Below, piece after piece: positions 10,281-18,001 of a DNA stretch of 40,197 bases. The notes under the pieces were generated by a model. The model had not been told where the DNA came from and searched no databases. It saw nothing but the letters and a program-made list of their open reading frames with translations. A program made the position numbers and the translations under genes. This DNA is from JAJYTL01 sp046705265 (lineage in GTDB: Bacteria > Pseudomonadota > Alphaproteobacteria > Ferrovibrionales > Ferrovibrionaceae): contig JBJKQL010000096.1 of the NCBI GenBank assembly GCA_046705265.1, forward strand, positions 1-40,197. Reading direction: 5' to 3'. Position 1 is the stretch's first letter, and each line of letters starts with the position of its first letter.

Positions 10281-10678
10281 CGTACCCTTATGCGATCGCC
10301 GATGCCACCCGGAAACTCCGCCACGTCTTCGTGCGCGATCTCTTGCTCGCCGCTGCGATTGGCGTCTGGCGCCACGAGCAGGACCGGCGGCAGCGCCTTC
10401 GCGTTAATCTCGACCTCGCGGTGCGCGAATGGGAGACGGTCTCCGACACACTCGAGGATGTCGTGTGCTACCAGGAGGTCGTGGATCGGGTGAAGGCGAT
10501 CGTTGCCGCGAGCCGTGTCAAGCTCGTGGAAACGCTTGCCGAACATATCGCGGCGGCTTGCCTCGAGGATTCCCGCGTGTGGTCAGCTAGGGTTCGGGTC
10601 GAGAAGCTCGATGCCATCCCGGAAGCGGTAAGCGTTGGAGTCGAGATCGAGCGGCACCGGCGGTCTCAAACGCCCTGA
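10277..10678 (+). CDS. folB: Dihydroneopterin aldolase (FolB-like)
   Basis: A 133-residue protein of the tunnelling-fold aldolase family, which cleaves 7,8-dihydroneopterin to 6-hydroxymethyl-dihydropterin and glycolaldehyde in folate synthesis. Family features: FVRDLLLAAAIGVWRHEQDRRQ at the N-terminus, VCYQEVVDRV in the middle, the catalytic-site stretch LVETLAEHIAAACLE and the end segment VRVEKLDAIPEAVSVGVEIER. The ATG start overlaps the stop of the FolM-like gene by four bases, so translation is probably coupled. The family also includes epimerases acting on dihydroneopterin triphosphate or monapterin precursors, so the precise reaction is a family-level call. Confidence 0.82.
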   Translation: MTYPYAIADATRKLRHVFVRDLLLAAAIGVWRHEQDRRQRLRVNLDLAVREWETVSDTLEDVVCYQEVVDRVKAIVAASRVKLVETLAEHIAAACLEDSRVWSARVRVEKLDAIPEAVSVGVEIERHRRSQTP

Positions 10679-10996
10679 GATCGACGAGAAACAAGCCGAA
10701 AAGGCCAGAAAACCGCCAACTTGTGCACAAGCAAGAAAAAATTGTCGTTTACCAAAAAAAATTTTCTTGATCTTCGCGAGTGCAAAACAGGCGGTTAGCC
10801 AAAAAACAGAATAGTTGTGAGTTTTCAATCAATTATGCTTCCGCCTACTTTTTAGGCAATGTGGTCAGAATCCTGGATTCCTGCCCTGCGAAGAGCTATC
10901 CATGAGGTTTTTTCCACAGAGTTATCCATAAATTTCGTGGATACTATGACAAATGTGTGATCCGAATATGATGAAATGGCGTGAATCCTAGGAATT
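10679..10996. other. AT-rich gap with DnaA-box-like and GANTC sites (possible origin-like region)
   Basis: This 318-base gap before uvrC is strikingly A/T-rich for this DNA, with runs at 10735-10765 and 10800-10835. Sites resembling the DnaA box TTATNCACA: the palindrome TTGTGCACAA (10721-10730, one mismatch on each strand), TTTTCCACA (10910-10918, one mismatch), TTATCCATA (10922-10930, one mismatch), and on the minus strand GTATCCACG near 10936-10944 (two mismatches). Three GANTC methylation sites lie at 10868, 10876 and 10983. Clustered boxes next to an AT-rich stretch resemble a replication origin, but no usual origin neighbour (hemE, parAB, dnaA, gidA) is seen here. A DnaA-controlled uvrC promoter is the simpler alternative. 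Confidence 0.35.
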
Positions 10997-13069
10997 ATGC
11001 CTTTTGGTATCATCGATGGCGAAGCGCGTCGGCTCAACATGATGCCCATGCAGCACGGCGGCACAGAGATCAAAAGCAACTCATCCCGCGGGCCCACGAC
11101 AACCCGCGCCAAGACCGAAACCCCGAGCGCCGAGGGATCCGACCTGCCGCCTGTCCTCCGCGGTGCCGAGACAATCCGCGCCGAACTTTCCACCTTGCCG
11201 CACAGCCCCGGCGTCTATCGCATGATCGACCGCAAGGGTGCCGTGCTCTACGTCGGCAAAGCCAAGGATCTGTCGCGCCGAGTTGCCGCCTACACCCGAA
11301 CCGAGCGCCTGCCAACCCGGCTGCAGCGCATGGTGGCGGCGACGACACAGCTTGAAATCATCACCACTCGAAGCGAGGTCGAAGCGCTTCTTCTTGAAGC
11401 CAATCTGATCAAACGCCTCAAGCCTTATTACAATGTCGTGCTGCGGGACGACAAGTCATTCCCCTCGATCGTCATTACCGGCGACCACCCGTGGCCGCAG
11501 ATCGCGAAGCACCGCGGTGCGCGCGCGCGGCCGGGACAATATTTCGGGCCCTTTGCCTCAGCGGGTGCCGTCAACCGCACCTTGTCGGTGTTGCAGCGCG
11601 CTTTTCCGTTGCGTTCCTGCTCGGATGCCGAATTCGCGACGCGGACGCGGCCCTGCCTGCAGTATCAGATCAAACGCTGTACCGCACCCTGCGTCGGGCG
11701 CATCACGGCAAAAGCCTATGCCGAGATCGTTGCCGAGGCGCGGGACTTCCTGTCCGGCGCCTCAAGCGCGGTGCAGAAGCGGCTTTCGGAACAGATGCTG
11801 GCGGCGAGCCATGCATTCGATTTCGAGGCAGCGGCAATTTTCCGCGACCGCATCCAGGCGCTATCGCAGATCCAGGCGCATCAGGACATCAATGTCACCG
11901 AGCTTGGCGAAGCCGACGTCATCGCGCTTTGCGCGAGAGGCGGGCTCAGCTGCGTTCAGGTCTTCTTCTACCGTGCCGGCCAGAATTGCGGCAACCGCGC
12001 CTATTTCCCCGCTCACAGCCGTGACATCGACGATGCCGAGGTTCTTGCCGCCTTCATCGGCCAGTTTTACGACACGCGGCCGGCGCCGGCGCAGATTCTC
12101 GTGAGCCATCGTCTCGCCGACGCCGATCTTCTCGCCGAGGCGCTAAGCATCGGCGCCGGACGCAAGGTGCAGATCCATCTGCCGGAACGTGGCCGCAAGA
12201 AGGCGCTGGTCGCCAATGCACTGGAGAACGCGCGTGTCGCCTTGGAACGGCGCGTTGCCGAAAACGCCTCACAAGCGCAGATTCTCGCCGCCGTCGGCAT
12301 GCTGTGCCGCTGCCCGCGCGCGCCGCGGCGCATTGAGGTCTATGACAACAGCCATATCCAGGGCGAGGCCCCGGTCGGGGCGATGATCGTCGCGGGTGCG
12401 GAGGGCTTCCGGAAGAACGCTTATCGCAAGTTCAACCTGCGTGACACGGCCTCAAAGACCGGCGACGATTACGCCATGCTGCGCGAGATGCTGACGCGCC
12501 GCTTCGCGCGACTGGCCAGAGCACGTGCCGGGATCGACGGTAGGTCGGCCGATGAGGTGATCATCGGTGGGGAAAGCCTGGGCGAGGAAAATGCGAACCC
12601 CGACGACGCCGCCGGAAGCGGCGAATGGCCTGATCTCCTGCTGATCGACGGCGGCCAGGGCCAGCTTTCCGTGGCACGGGCGACGCTCGAGGCCTTCGGC
12701 CTTGGCGAAATTCCGGTTGCCGGCATCGCCAAAGGCGAGGAGCGGAACGCCGGGCGCGAGCGCTTTTTCGTGCCCGACGCCGAACCCTTCTCGCTGCCAT
12801 TGAACGACCCGGTGCTCTATTATCTGCAACGTCTCCGCGACGAGGCACACCGCTTCGCCATTGGCGCCCATCGAAAGCGCCGCAGCATGACGCTGAAAAT
12901 ATCGCGGCTCGACGAAGTGGCCGGTATTGGCCCGCGGCGCAAAAAGGCGCTGCTTCTGCATTTCGGTTCCGCCCGCGCGGTGGCCGAGGCTTCGCTCGCC
13001 GACCTCGAAAAGGTAGCCGGTGTGAGTAAGTCAGTGGCGCAGGTGATCTATAATCATTTTCACGGCTGA
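10997..13069 (+). CDS. uvrC: Excinuclease ABC subunit C
   Basis: A 690-residue dual-incision nuclease of nucleotide excision repair. Domains in order: GIY-YIG nuclease (GVY at 72-74, YVGKAKDLSRRV at 85-96), UVR motif binding UvrB (HAFDFEAAAIFRDRIQAL near 273-290), RNase H-like second nuclease (EVYDNSHIQGEAPVG, LLIDGGQGQL), and a C-terminal helix-hairpin-helix pair (LDEVAGIGPRRKKALL, EKVAGVSKSVAQ). It is longer than the E. coli protein mainly through a low-complexity N-terminal segment of about 50 residues and an insert near 510-545. The start is uncertain: ATG 10997 has AGGA only three bases upstream, and ATG 11039 is possible. Confidence 0.95.
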   Translation: MPFGIIDGEARRLNMMPMQHGGTEIKSNSSRGPTTTRAKTETPSAEGSDLPPVLRGAETIRAELSTLPHSPGVYRMIDRKGAVLYVGKAKDLSRRVAAYTRTERLPTRLQRMVAATTQLEIITTRSEVEALLLEANLIKRLKPYYNVVLRDDKSFPSIVITGDHPWPQIAKHRGARARPGQYFGPFASAGAVNRTLSVLQRAFPLRSCSDAEFATRTRPCLQYQIKRCTAPCVGRITAKAYAEIVAEARDFLSGASSAVQKRLSEQMLAASHAFDFEAAAIFRDRIQALSQIQAHQDINVTELGEADVIALCARGGLSCVQVFFYRAGQNCGNRAYFPAHSRDIDDAEVLAAFIGQFYDTRPAPAQILVSHRLADADLLAEALSIGAGRKVQIHLPERGRKKALVANALENARVALERRVAENASQAQILAAVGMLCRCPRAPRRIEVYDNSHIQGEAPVGAMIVAGAEGFRKNAYRKFNLRDTASKTGDDYAMLREMLTRRFARLARARAGIDGRSADEVIIGGESLGEENANPDDAAGSGEWPDLLLIDGGQGQLSVARATLEAFGLGEIPVAGIAKGEERNAGRERFFVPDAEPFSLPLNDPVLYYLQRLRDEAHRFAIGAHRKRRSMTLKISRLDEVAGIGPRRKKALLLHFGSARAVAEASLADLEKVAGVSKSVAQVIYNHFHG

Positions 13070-13120
13070 CGTGTTATAGTGAACAGCAATTTTGAAGGCG
13101 CGAACGACCCTCGGAGGCCC

Positions 13121-13747
13121 ATGCCGCTGAACTTTCCCATTGTGCTTACGATTTCGCGCATCATGGTGATTCCGGCGCTGATCGGCGCCTTCTATCTGCC
13201 GCATGACGCCGCTGATTGGACGGCCTTCGTGCTTTTCAGCCTTGCCGGCATCACGGATTTTTTCGACGGCTGGCTGGCGCGGCGCTGGGGGGAGGTATCG
13301 CGGCTCGGGCGCTTTCTCGATCCCGTCGCCGACAAGCTTCTGGTGGCGGCCGCGATCCTGATGATGGTGGCCGGCCGACGCATCGCCGGCATCAGCGTGC
13401 TCGCTGCCGTCGTGATCCTGTGCCGCGAGATCCTGGTTACCGGCCTCAGGGAATTCCTCGCCGAGATCCGCGTCGCGGTGCCGGTGAGCCGCCTCGCCAA
13501 ATGGAAGACCTCGGTGCAGTTCATTGCCATCGCGTTCCTTCTGATCGGCGATTCCGGTCCGCCGGCGCTGCATCTGCCGGTGCTCGGCCTGCTCGGGCTC
13601 TGGGCCGCGGCGATCCTTACTCTCTATACCGGGTACGACTATCTTCGCGCCGGGCTCAGGCATCTCACCGATGCGGAACCGGCGAACCCATCAAACGGCG
13701 GTCGCAAGCCGGCCGATTTCGCTTCAGGCGACAAATACGTCTCCTGA
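13121..13747 (+). CDS. pgsA: CDP-diacylglycerol--glycerol-3-phosphate 3-phosphatidyltransferase
   Basis: A 208-residue membrane enzyme that makes phosphatidylglycerol phosphate from CDP-diacylglycerol, the first step towards phosphatidylglycerol and cardiolipin. The CDP-alcohol phosphotransferase signature is complete: DFFDGWLARRW-(x)-RLGRFLDPVADK. Several hydrophobic helices surround it. The ATG at 13121 gives the normal family start (MPLNFPIVLTISR) and follows GGAGG at 13113-13117, though the spacing is short; a GTG at 13079 would add 14 unrelated residues. It follows uvrC by about 50 bases, an arrangement common in proteobacteria. Confidence 0.92.
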   Translation: MPLNFPIVLTISRIMVIPALIGAFYLPHDAADWTAFVLFSLAGITDFFDGWLARRWGEVSRLGRFLDPVADKLLVAAAILMMVAGRRIAGISVLAAVVILCREILVTGLREFLAEIRVAVPVSRLAKWKTSVQFIAIAFLLIGDSGPPALHLPVLGLLGLWAAAILTLYTGYDYLRAGLRHLTDAEPANPSNGGRKPADFASGDKYVS

Positions 13748-13805
13748 CGCCGCGACGTGAGGGTCGACCCCCAACAGCAAGCGACAAACGCGAGACGATG
13801 ACGCC

Positions 13806-14312
13806 ATGAAGGTTTTAGGCCTCGCCGGCTGGAGCGGCGCCGGCAAGACCACGTTGATCGAGCGGCTTTTGCCGGCGTTGATCGGGCGCGGGCTCAGTGT
13901 CTCGACCATCAAGCACGCACACCACACCTTCGATATCGACCGGTCCGGCAAGGACAGCTTCCGCCATCGCGCGGCCGGCGCAACCGAAGTTCTGGTCACA
14001 TCGGATACACGCTTCGCGCTGATGCATGAGAATCGGGGCAGGCCCGAACCGGCGCTCGAGCAGCTTCTCGCCAAGCTCGAGCCGGTCGATTTGGTGCTGG
14101 TCGAGGGCTTCCGCGGCGGTGCGCACGAGAAAATCGAGGTCTATCGGCAGAGCCTTGGCAAACCACTCCTCGCGGAGCAGGACCGCCACATCGTCGCGAT
14201 CGCCGCCGAACCGTTGTTGCAGGGGCTTGCGCAACCCTGCTTCCCCCTTGCCGATATCGTCGCGCTGACCGATTTCATTATCAAACGAGTCGCAAGCACG
14301 GACCGAGCGTGA
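13806..14312 (+). CDS. mobB: Molybdopterin-guanine dinucleotide biosynthesis protein MobB
   Basis: A 168-residue P-loop GTPase that assists MobA in attaching GMP to molybdopterin. The P-loop is GWSGAGKTT (8-16). STIKHAHHTFDIDRSGKDSFRHRAAGA is the MobB family block, and VLVEGFRGGAHEKIEVYR is the typical Walker B-like region. It lies 58 bases after pgsA and 88 before moaD, so the cofactor genes form a probable operon. MsrP itself does not need the dinucleotide form, so mobB suggests other molybdoenzymes elsewhere in this genome. Confidence 0.9.
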   Translation: MKVLGLAGWSGAGKTTLIERLLPALIGRGLSVSTIKHAHHTFDIDRSGKDSFRHRAAGATEVLVTSDTRFALMHENRGRPEPALEQLLAKLEPVDLVLVEGFRGGAHEKIEVYRQSLGKPLLAEQDRHIVAIAAEPLLQGLAQPCFPLADIVALTDFIIKRVASTDRA

Positions 14313-14400
14313 CCAGACCAAGCCCGCGACGCAGGCGGCCGGATGACGCCGGCGGTGCGAGCGGCTATGGTCGGTACCCTGCATTGACAAGGTCGTCGCC

Positions 14401-14691
14401 ATGAAACTGATCTATTTCGCCTGGGTTCGAAGCCAGATCGGCCTCGCCGAGGAAGACGTGACGCCGCCGCCCGAGGTCGGCGATGTCGCGGCGCTCCTTG
14501 CTTGGCTCAAGACCCGTGGACCCGGTCACGCGGCAGCGTTAAGGGATGTCTCCGCCGTCCGTGTCGCGGTCAACCAGGAATACGTGAAACCCGAACACAA
14601 GATCGCCCCCGGCGATGAAATCGCCGTGTTTCCGCCCGTGACGGGTGGCGCCGCCATGGATGGCGAGGAAAGTGGCGAACCATGGCGGTAA
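14401..14691 (+). CDS. moaD: Molybdopterin synthase small subunit MoaD, with a C-terminal extension
   Basis: A ubiquitin-like sulfur carrier; its C-terminal Gly-Gly is normally adenylated by MoeB and thiocarboxylated, then donates sulfur to the pterin in the MoaE active site. The sequence fits MoaD throughout: MKLIYFAWVRSQIG at the start, VAVNQEY in the middle and DEIAVFPPVTGG at the end. Unusually, the frame does not stop after TGG; 13 more residues follow (AAMDGEESGEPWR) before the stop. The extension overlaps the moaE start by 10 bases. Either the tail is removed by a protease, or the gene has lost its proper stop, or there is a sequence error. Confidence 0.88.
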   Translation: MKLIYFAWVRSQIGLAEEDVTPPPEVGDVAALLAWLKTRGPGHAAALRDVSAVRVAVNQEYVKPEHKIAPGDEIAVFPPVTGGAAMDGEESGEPWR

Positions 14692-15161
14692 TCCGGGTCC
14701 AGCGCGAGGACTTCGATGCCGGGCTGGCCTTGACCGAGATCGCTGCCGGCCGGCCAGGCATCGGCGGCATCGCGAGTTTCATCGGCCTGGTGCGGTGCGA
14801 GGCTTCGGGGCGGACGATCGAAGCCATGACCCTCGAACACTATCCCGGCATGACCGAGCGAGCGCTACGGACGATAGCCGGCGAGGCGGAGAGACGCTGG
14901 CCGTTGGAGGCGGTGCTCATCATTCACCGCTACGGCAAGCTCGCGGTCGGCGATCGCATCGTACTTGTCGTTACCGCCTCGGCGCATCGCGCCGCCGCCT
15001 TCGCCGCTTGTGAATTTCTCGTCGATTGGCTGAAGACCAAGGCACCGTTTTGGAAGCTGGAAGAAGGGGCAGACGGTGCTCATTGGGTTGCCGCGAACAG
15101 CGGCGACGACGCTGCCGCCGAGCGCTGGGGCGCAGAAACCCGGAACAGCGGCTCGGACTAA
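14682..15161 (+). CDS. moaE: Molybdopterin synthase catalytic (large) subunit MoaE
   Basis: A 159-residue protein that, with thiocarboxylated MoaD, converts cyclic pyranopterin monophosphate to molybdopterin. Family features: IASFIGLVR near the N-terminus, LEHYPGMTERAL, the active-site region VLIIHRYGKLAVGDRIV, and HRAAAFAACEFLVDWLKTKAPFWKLE with the catalytic Lys residues. The ATG start lies inside the moaD C-terminal extension (10-base overlap), which indicates coupled translation. A short acidic, Ala-rich tail follows the conserved core. Confidence 0.93.
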   Translation: MAVIRVQREDFDAGLALTEIAAGRPGIGGIASFIGLVRCEASGRTIEAMTLEHYPGMTERALRTIAGEAERRWPLEAVLIIHRYGKLAVGDRIVLVVTASAHRAAAFAACEFLVDWLKTKAPFWKLEEGADGAHWVAANSGDDAAAERWGAETRNSGSD

Positions 15162-15308
15162 TACCGTCGGGTCGGGCAAGTATTACGTGGCGATCTTCGC
15201 TTGCGTCAGCGCCGTGGAATCATCGATCACCGTGCGGCAGCGCCGGCGTCGCGATTTTCGTTAACACAGATAATGCAAGTCCCACTCGCCGGATCGGCGG
15301 AGCGGGGA

Positions 15309-16433
15309 TTATCTCCTTGCGGCGACCCGCGTCATCCAGCCGTGGACGTCGTTGGTATCGCCGTATTGAATGGCAACGATGGAGTCGTAGAGCTTCCGCG
15401 TCAACGCACCCGTCTTGCCGCCATTGATGACGATCTTCTCGCCCTTATAACCAATCTCGCCCACCGGCGAGATGACCGCGGCGGTACCGGTACCCCACAT
15501 CTCGGCAAGCGTGCCATCGCGCGACGCGGCGATCACCTCGTCGATAGAGACCTGCCGCTCCGAAACCTTATGGCCCCAGTCGCGCAGAAGCGTAAGGACC
15601 GAATCCCGCGTGACACCGGCGAGAATCGTGCCGTGAAGCGGTGGCGTAATCACCTCGTCGGCGATCTTGACCATGATGTTCATGGTCCCGACCTCGTCGA
15701 GATATTTGCGGTGCACGCCGTCGAGCCAGAGCACCTGGGTATAGCCGAGCTTCTTGGCCTCTTCCGCCGCATAAATGCTCGCGGCGTAATTGCCCGCCGT
15801 CTTGGCGGCACCCAGCCCACCCTGCACCGCGCGCACATATTTATCCGTGGCCATGATCTTCACTGGGTTGATGCCCTCGGCGTAATAGGCGCCCACCGGC
15901 GAGAGGATGAGAAAATAAGTATAGGTCTTCGACGGTCGGACGCCGAGGAAGGGCTCTGTCGCGATGACCGTCGGCCGCAGATAGAGGGCCGTTCCGCGCT
16001 TCTTCGGGACCCAGGCCTCGTCGATGCCGACGAGAGCCTGGAAGGATTCCATAACCAGCTCGGGGTCGAGCTGGGGAATGCAGAGGCGCTCGCAGGAACG
16101 GTTCAGGCGCTCGATATGGGTCTTCGCGCGGAAGAGCCGGACCGTGCCGTCATTGCCGCGGAAGGCCTTGAGCCCGTCGAAGACCGCCTGGGCATAATGC
16201 AGGACACATGTGGCCGGATCCATGGAGAAGGGCTGGTAGGGAATGATCTGCGGGTCATGCCATCCCTTCCCCTCGGTGTAATCCATGACGAGCATGTGAT
16301 CGGTGAAGACATTGCCGAACTGCAGCATGTCGTCCGACGGCCGAAGTTTAGGGCTCGAGGTGAGCGTGGTGGCGATAGAGAGCTTCTCCGCTTTCTGCTG
16401 TCCTGTCCTATGCTCAGTCACGCTCTGCGTCAT
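15309..16433 (-). CDS. ilvE: Branched-chain amino acid aminotransferase (IlvE, longer class II-like type)
   Basis: A 374-residue fold-type IV PLP enzyme that makes the last step of leucine, isoleucine and valine synthesis, using glutamate as donor. The sequence matches the longer type seen in Bacillus and eukaryotes (about 360 residues), not the roughly 300-residue E. coli type: MLQFGNVFTDHMLVMDY, HYAQAVFDGLKAFRG, YLRPTVIATEP and the PLP lysine in AAKTAGNYAAS (Lys211). The LDGVHRKYLDEVGTMN and MWGTGTAAVISPVG blocks are intact. The gene is complete. Directly upstream lie an IS1380-type remnant and the first part of an E. coli-type ilvE, suggesting that this gene replaced another aminotransferase at the same locus. 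Confidence 0.93.
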   Translation of the reverse strand: MTQSVTEHRTGQQKAEKLSIATTLTSSPKLRPSDDMLQFGNVFTDHMLVMDYTEGKGWHDPQIIPYQPFSMDPATCVLHYAQAVFDGLKAFRGNDGTVRLFRAKTHIERLNRSCERLCIPQLDPELVMESFQALVGIDEAWVPKKRGTALYLRPTVIATEPFLGVRPSKTYTYFLILSPVGAYYAEGINPVKIMATDKYVRAVQGGLGAAKTAGNYAASIYAAEEAKKLGYTQVLWLDGVHRKYLDEVGTMNIMVKIADEVITPPLHGTILAGVTRDSVLTLLRDWGHKVSERQVSIDEVIAASRDGTLAEMWGTGTAAVISPVGEIGYKGEKIVINGGKTGALTRKLYDSIVAIQYGDTNDVHGWMTRVAARR

Positions 16434-16460
16434 CTAACTTTCCTCAAAGCTGAAGCCGGA

Positions 16461-16720
16461 TTAATAGGTTGCGCGACTATTATTGCCCGTGCGGGCCTCG
16501 GCCAACGTGTTGGTACCCGTGTCGGTCAGGCGCAGCATGTCATCCCGCTCGCGGTAAGCCAGCAGCCCAGAATCGGGGGTGATCATGGAACCACAAAATT
16601 ACACCATCAACTGGCGATCGACATCGAACCTCAACGCGCCGCCACCCACCTCACCCGTCGGGCCCACCATCGCCGCCTCGTTCACTCTTGCACACGCGGG
16701 TGAATTTTAACCCCAGACCG
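16461..16720 (-). mobile_element. Remnant of an IS1380-family insertion sequence (transposase N-terminus)
   Basis: On the minus strand, a frame from GTG 16685 to the stop at 16461 encodes 74 residues and has an internal TAA at 16599-16601. On either side of that stop the sequence resembles, from memory, the N-terminus of IS1380-type transposases: MVGPTGEVGGGALRFDVDRQ before it and SMITPDSGLLAYRERDDML, then TDTGTNTLAEARTGNN, after it. The family continues for about 400 more residues, all missing here, so this is a dead fragment. The sequence from about 16686 to 16720 would be the left flank and terminal repeat. It lies 28 bases upstream of the intact ilvE start. Family identity is by recall, not by search. 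Confidence 0.6.
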
Positions 16721-16820
16721 CCCCAAGTAATCTGAAAATCATGCCTTCATCCGGGGAATGCAGGGCGAAATTTTGGTCGGGATCGACGTTCGGGCAGGAT
16801 CAACGAAGCGCGGCCAGCCG

Positions 16821-17000
16821 CTAGCTGTGCTCCGTCAGCTTGAAGACCACGCCGCCATAGACAAGTTCGCCCTCGAACACGCAGCTAGCATAGTGCAGCC
16901 TGTGCGTCTGTCCGTGCAGACTGGCTTGCCGCCAAGGCACGATTGCTCCGTCCATCCAGACGGTTCCGTGGCGATCGTCGAAAGGCAGCTGAGCCGCCAT
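16821..17000 (-). pseudogene. Truncated N-terminus of an E. coli-type branched-chain aminotransferase
   Basis: Read on the minus strand from ATG 17000 to the TAG at 16821-16823, 59 codons encode residues that match the start of the shorter IlvE type: FDDRHGTVWMDGAIVPWRQA, then HRLHYASCVFEGEL and GGVVFKLTEHS. In relatives the next residues are usually Glu-Arg-Leu; here the codon after TEHS is TAG followed by CGG CTG (Arg-Leu), so a single GAG to TAG change would explain the stop. The sequence beyond it is no longer recognisable. About 230 residues including the PLP lysine are missing, so it cannot be an active enzyme. It lies on the same strand as the intact, unrelated-type ilvE 390 bases downstream. 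Confidence 0.75.
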
Positions 17001-17299
17001 GACCTAATTCCCAAAGTTGTTTTATAATGGAGAATGGTTTTCATGGGTAACATTGTGAGCCAAGCGAGTCAATATGACGGGCCTTCCTTCCACGGCGAAG
17101 CTGCCATGATTTGCCGGCAGAGCGTATTTGACCACGCGTTTCATTCCAGCCGAAGGCCGAGATCGTTGCGCCACGCCGCTACCCGTGGCGATATGATCAG
17201 GGCCCGGGGGTGGGGATAGCGGCGCGTTGAGAGAGTGGCATATGGCAACGCATAAGGCGGTCGGCGGCAGTCCCAAAGGCGGCTGACGGAAAGGCGGCG
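17001..17299. other. Gap between the ilvE remnant and the response regulator gene
   Basis: A 299-base gap. Short open frames exist (for example 17034-17219 on the plus strand), but none resembles a known protein. In relatives a MarR-type regulator gene (PetP) often precedes this kind of response regulator; I looked for it and saw no trace. TATAAT-like sequence at 17023-17030 (TTATAATGG) could be part of a promoter. Confidence 0.4.
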
Positions 17300-18001
17300 A
17301 TGGCGGTGACAGCAGACGAGATCGCAAGCGAAAACCATATTCTGGTGGTTGACGATGACGACCGTCTGGGCACGCTGCTGTCGCGCTATCTTGGCGACCA
17401 TGGCTATCGCGTCACGGTGGCGAAGGACGCGGCCGACGCGCGGGCGCATCTGCGCGGTCTCGATTTCGATCTTCTCATCGTCGATGTCATGATGCCCGGC
17501 GAAAGCGGACTCGACTTCGCGCGCAACCTGCGCCAGTCGAGCGAGGTGCCCATCTTGATCCTGACCGCCATGGGCGAACCGCAAGATCGTATCGCCGGGT
17601 TGTCGAGCGGCGCTGACGATTATCTCCCGAAACCGTTTGAACCGGAGGAGCTTCTGCTCCGGATCGCCTCCATCCTGCGCCGGGCGCAACGCGCGGGCCT
17701 GCGGCCGAAGGTGATTCGGCTGGGGGCCCTCAGCTTCGATCCGGGCACCGGTGAGCTTTCGCGCGAGGGCCGGCCGATCGCCCTCACCTCGGGCGAGATG
17801 CAGCTTCTCTCAATCTTCGCGCGCACGCCCGGCGTTCCTATCAGCCGCGCCGAACTCGCGCGCCGCGGGGGGGCCGAGGGACGCGCCGTTGACGTCCAGA
17901 TCACCCGGCTTCGGCGCAAAATTGAACCCGACCCGAAGGTGCCGCGCTATCTGCAGACGGTGTGGGGCGAAGGGTACGTCTTGAGAATCGACCGCACATG
18001 A
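17300..18001 (+). CDS. OmpR-family two-component response regulator
   Basis: A 233-residue regulator. Receiver domain: acidic pocket ILVVDDDD (14-21), phosphoacceptor Asp62 in LLIVDVMMPGESG, Thr in ILTAMGE and the Lys in YLPKPFEPEELL. The C-terminal winged helix has LTSGEMQLLSIFA and the end motif RLRRKIEPDPKVPRYLQTVWGEGYVL, typical of OmpR/PhoB proteins. The ATG at 17300 follows GGAAAGGCGG. Its stop overlaps the start of the histidine kinase gene in an ATGA, so the two are co-translated. From synteny recalled in other alphaproteobacteria it may correspond to PetR, but its targets cannot be told from the sequence. Confidence 0.92.
   Translation: MAVTADEIASENHILVVDDDDRLGTLLSRYLGDHGYRVTVAKDAADARAHLRGLDFDLLIVDVMMPGESGLDFARNLRQSSEVPILILTAMGEPQDRIAGLSSGADDYLPKPFEPEELLLRIASILRRAQRAGLRPKVIRLGALSFDPGTGELSREGRPIALTSGEMQLLSIFARTPGVPISRAELARRGGAEGRAVDVQITRLRRKIEPDPKVPRYLQTVWGEGYVLRIDRT

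Noticed and set aside
15201..16703. A 500-codon plus-strand frame
   Set aside because: Antisense to ilvE and the IS remnant; composition is Arg/His-rich and there is no family similarity.
17001..17299. A missing MarR-type regulator (PetP) gene before the response regulator
   Set aside because: I translated this gap in both directions and found no winged-helix pattern, so I do not claim even a remnant.
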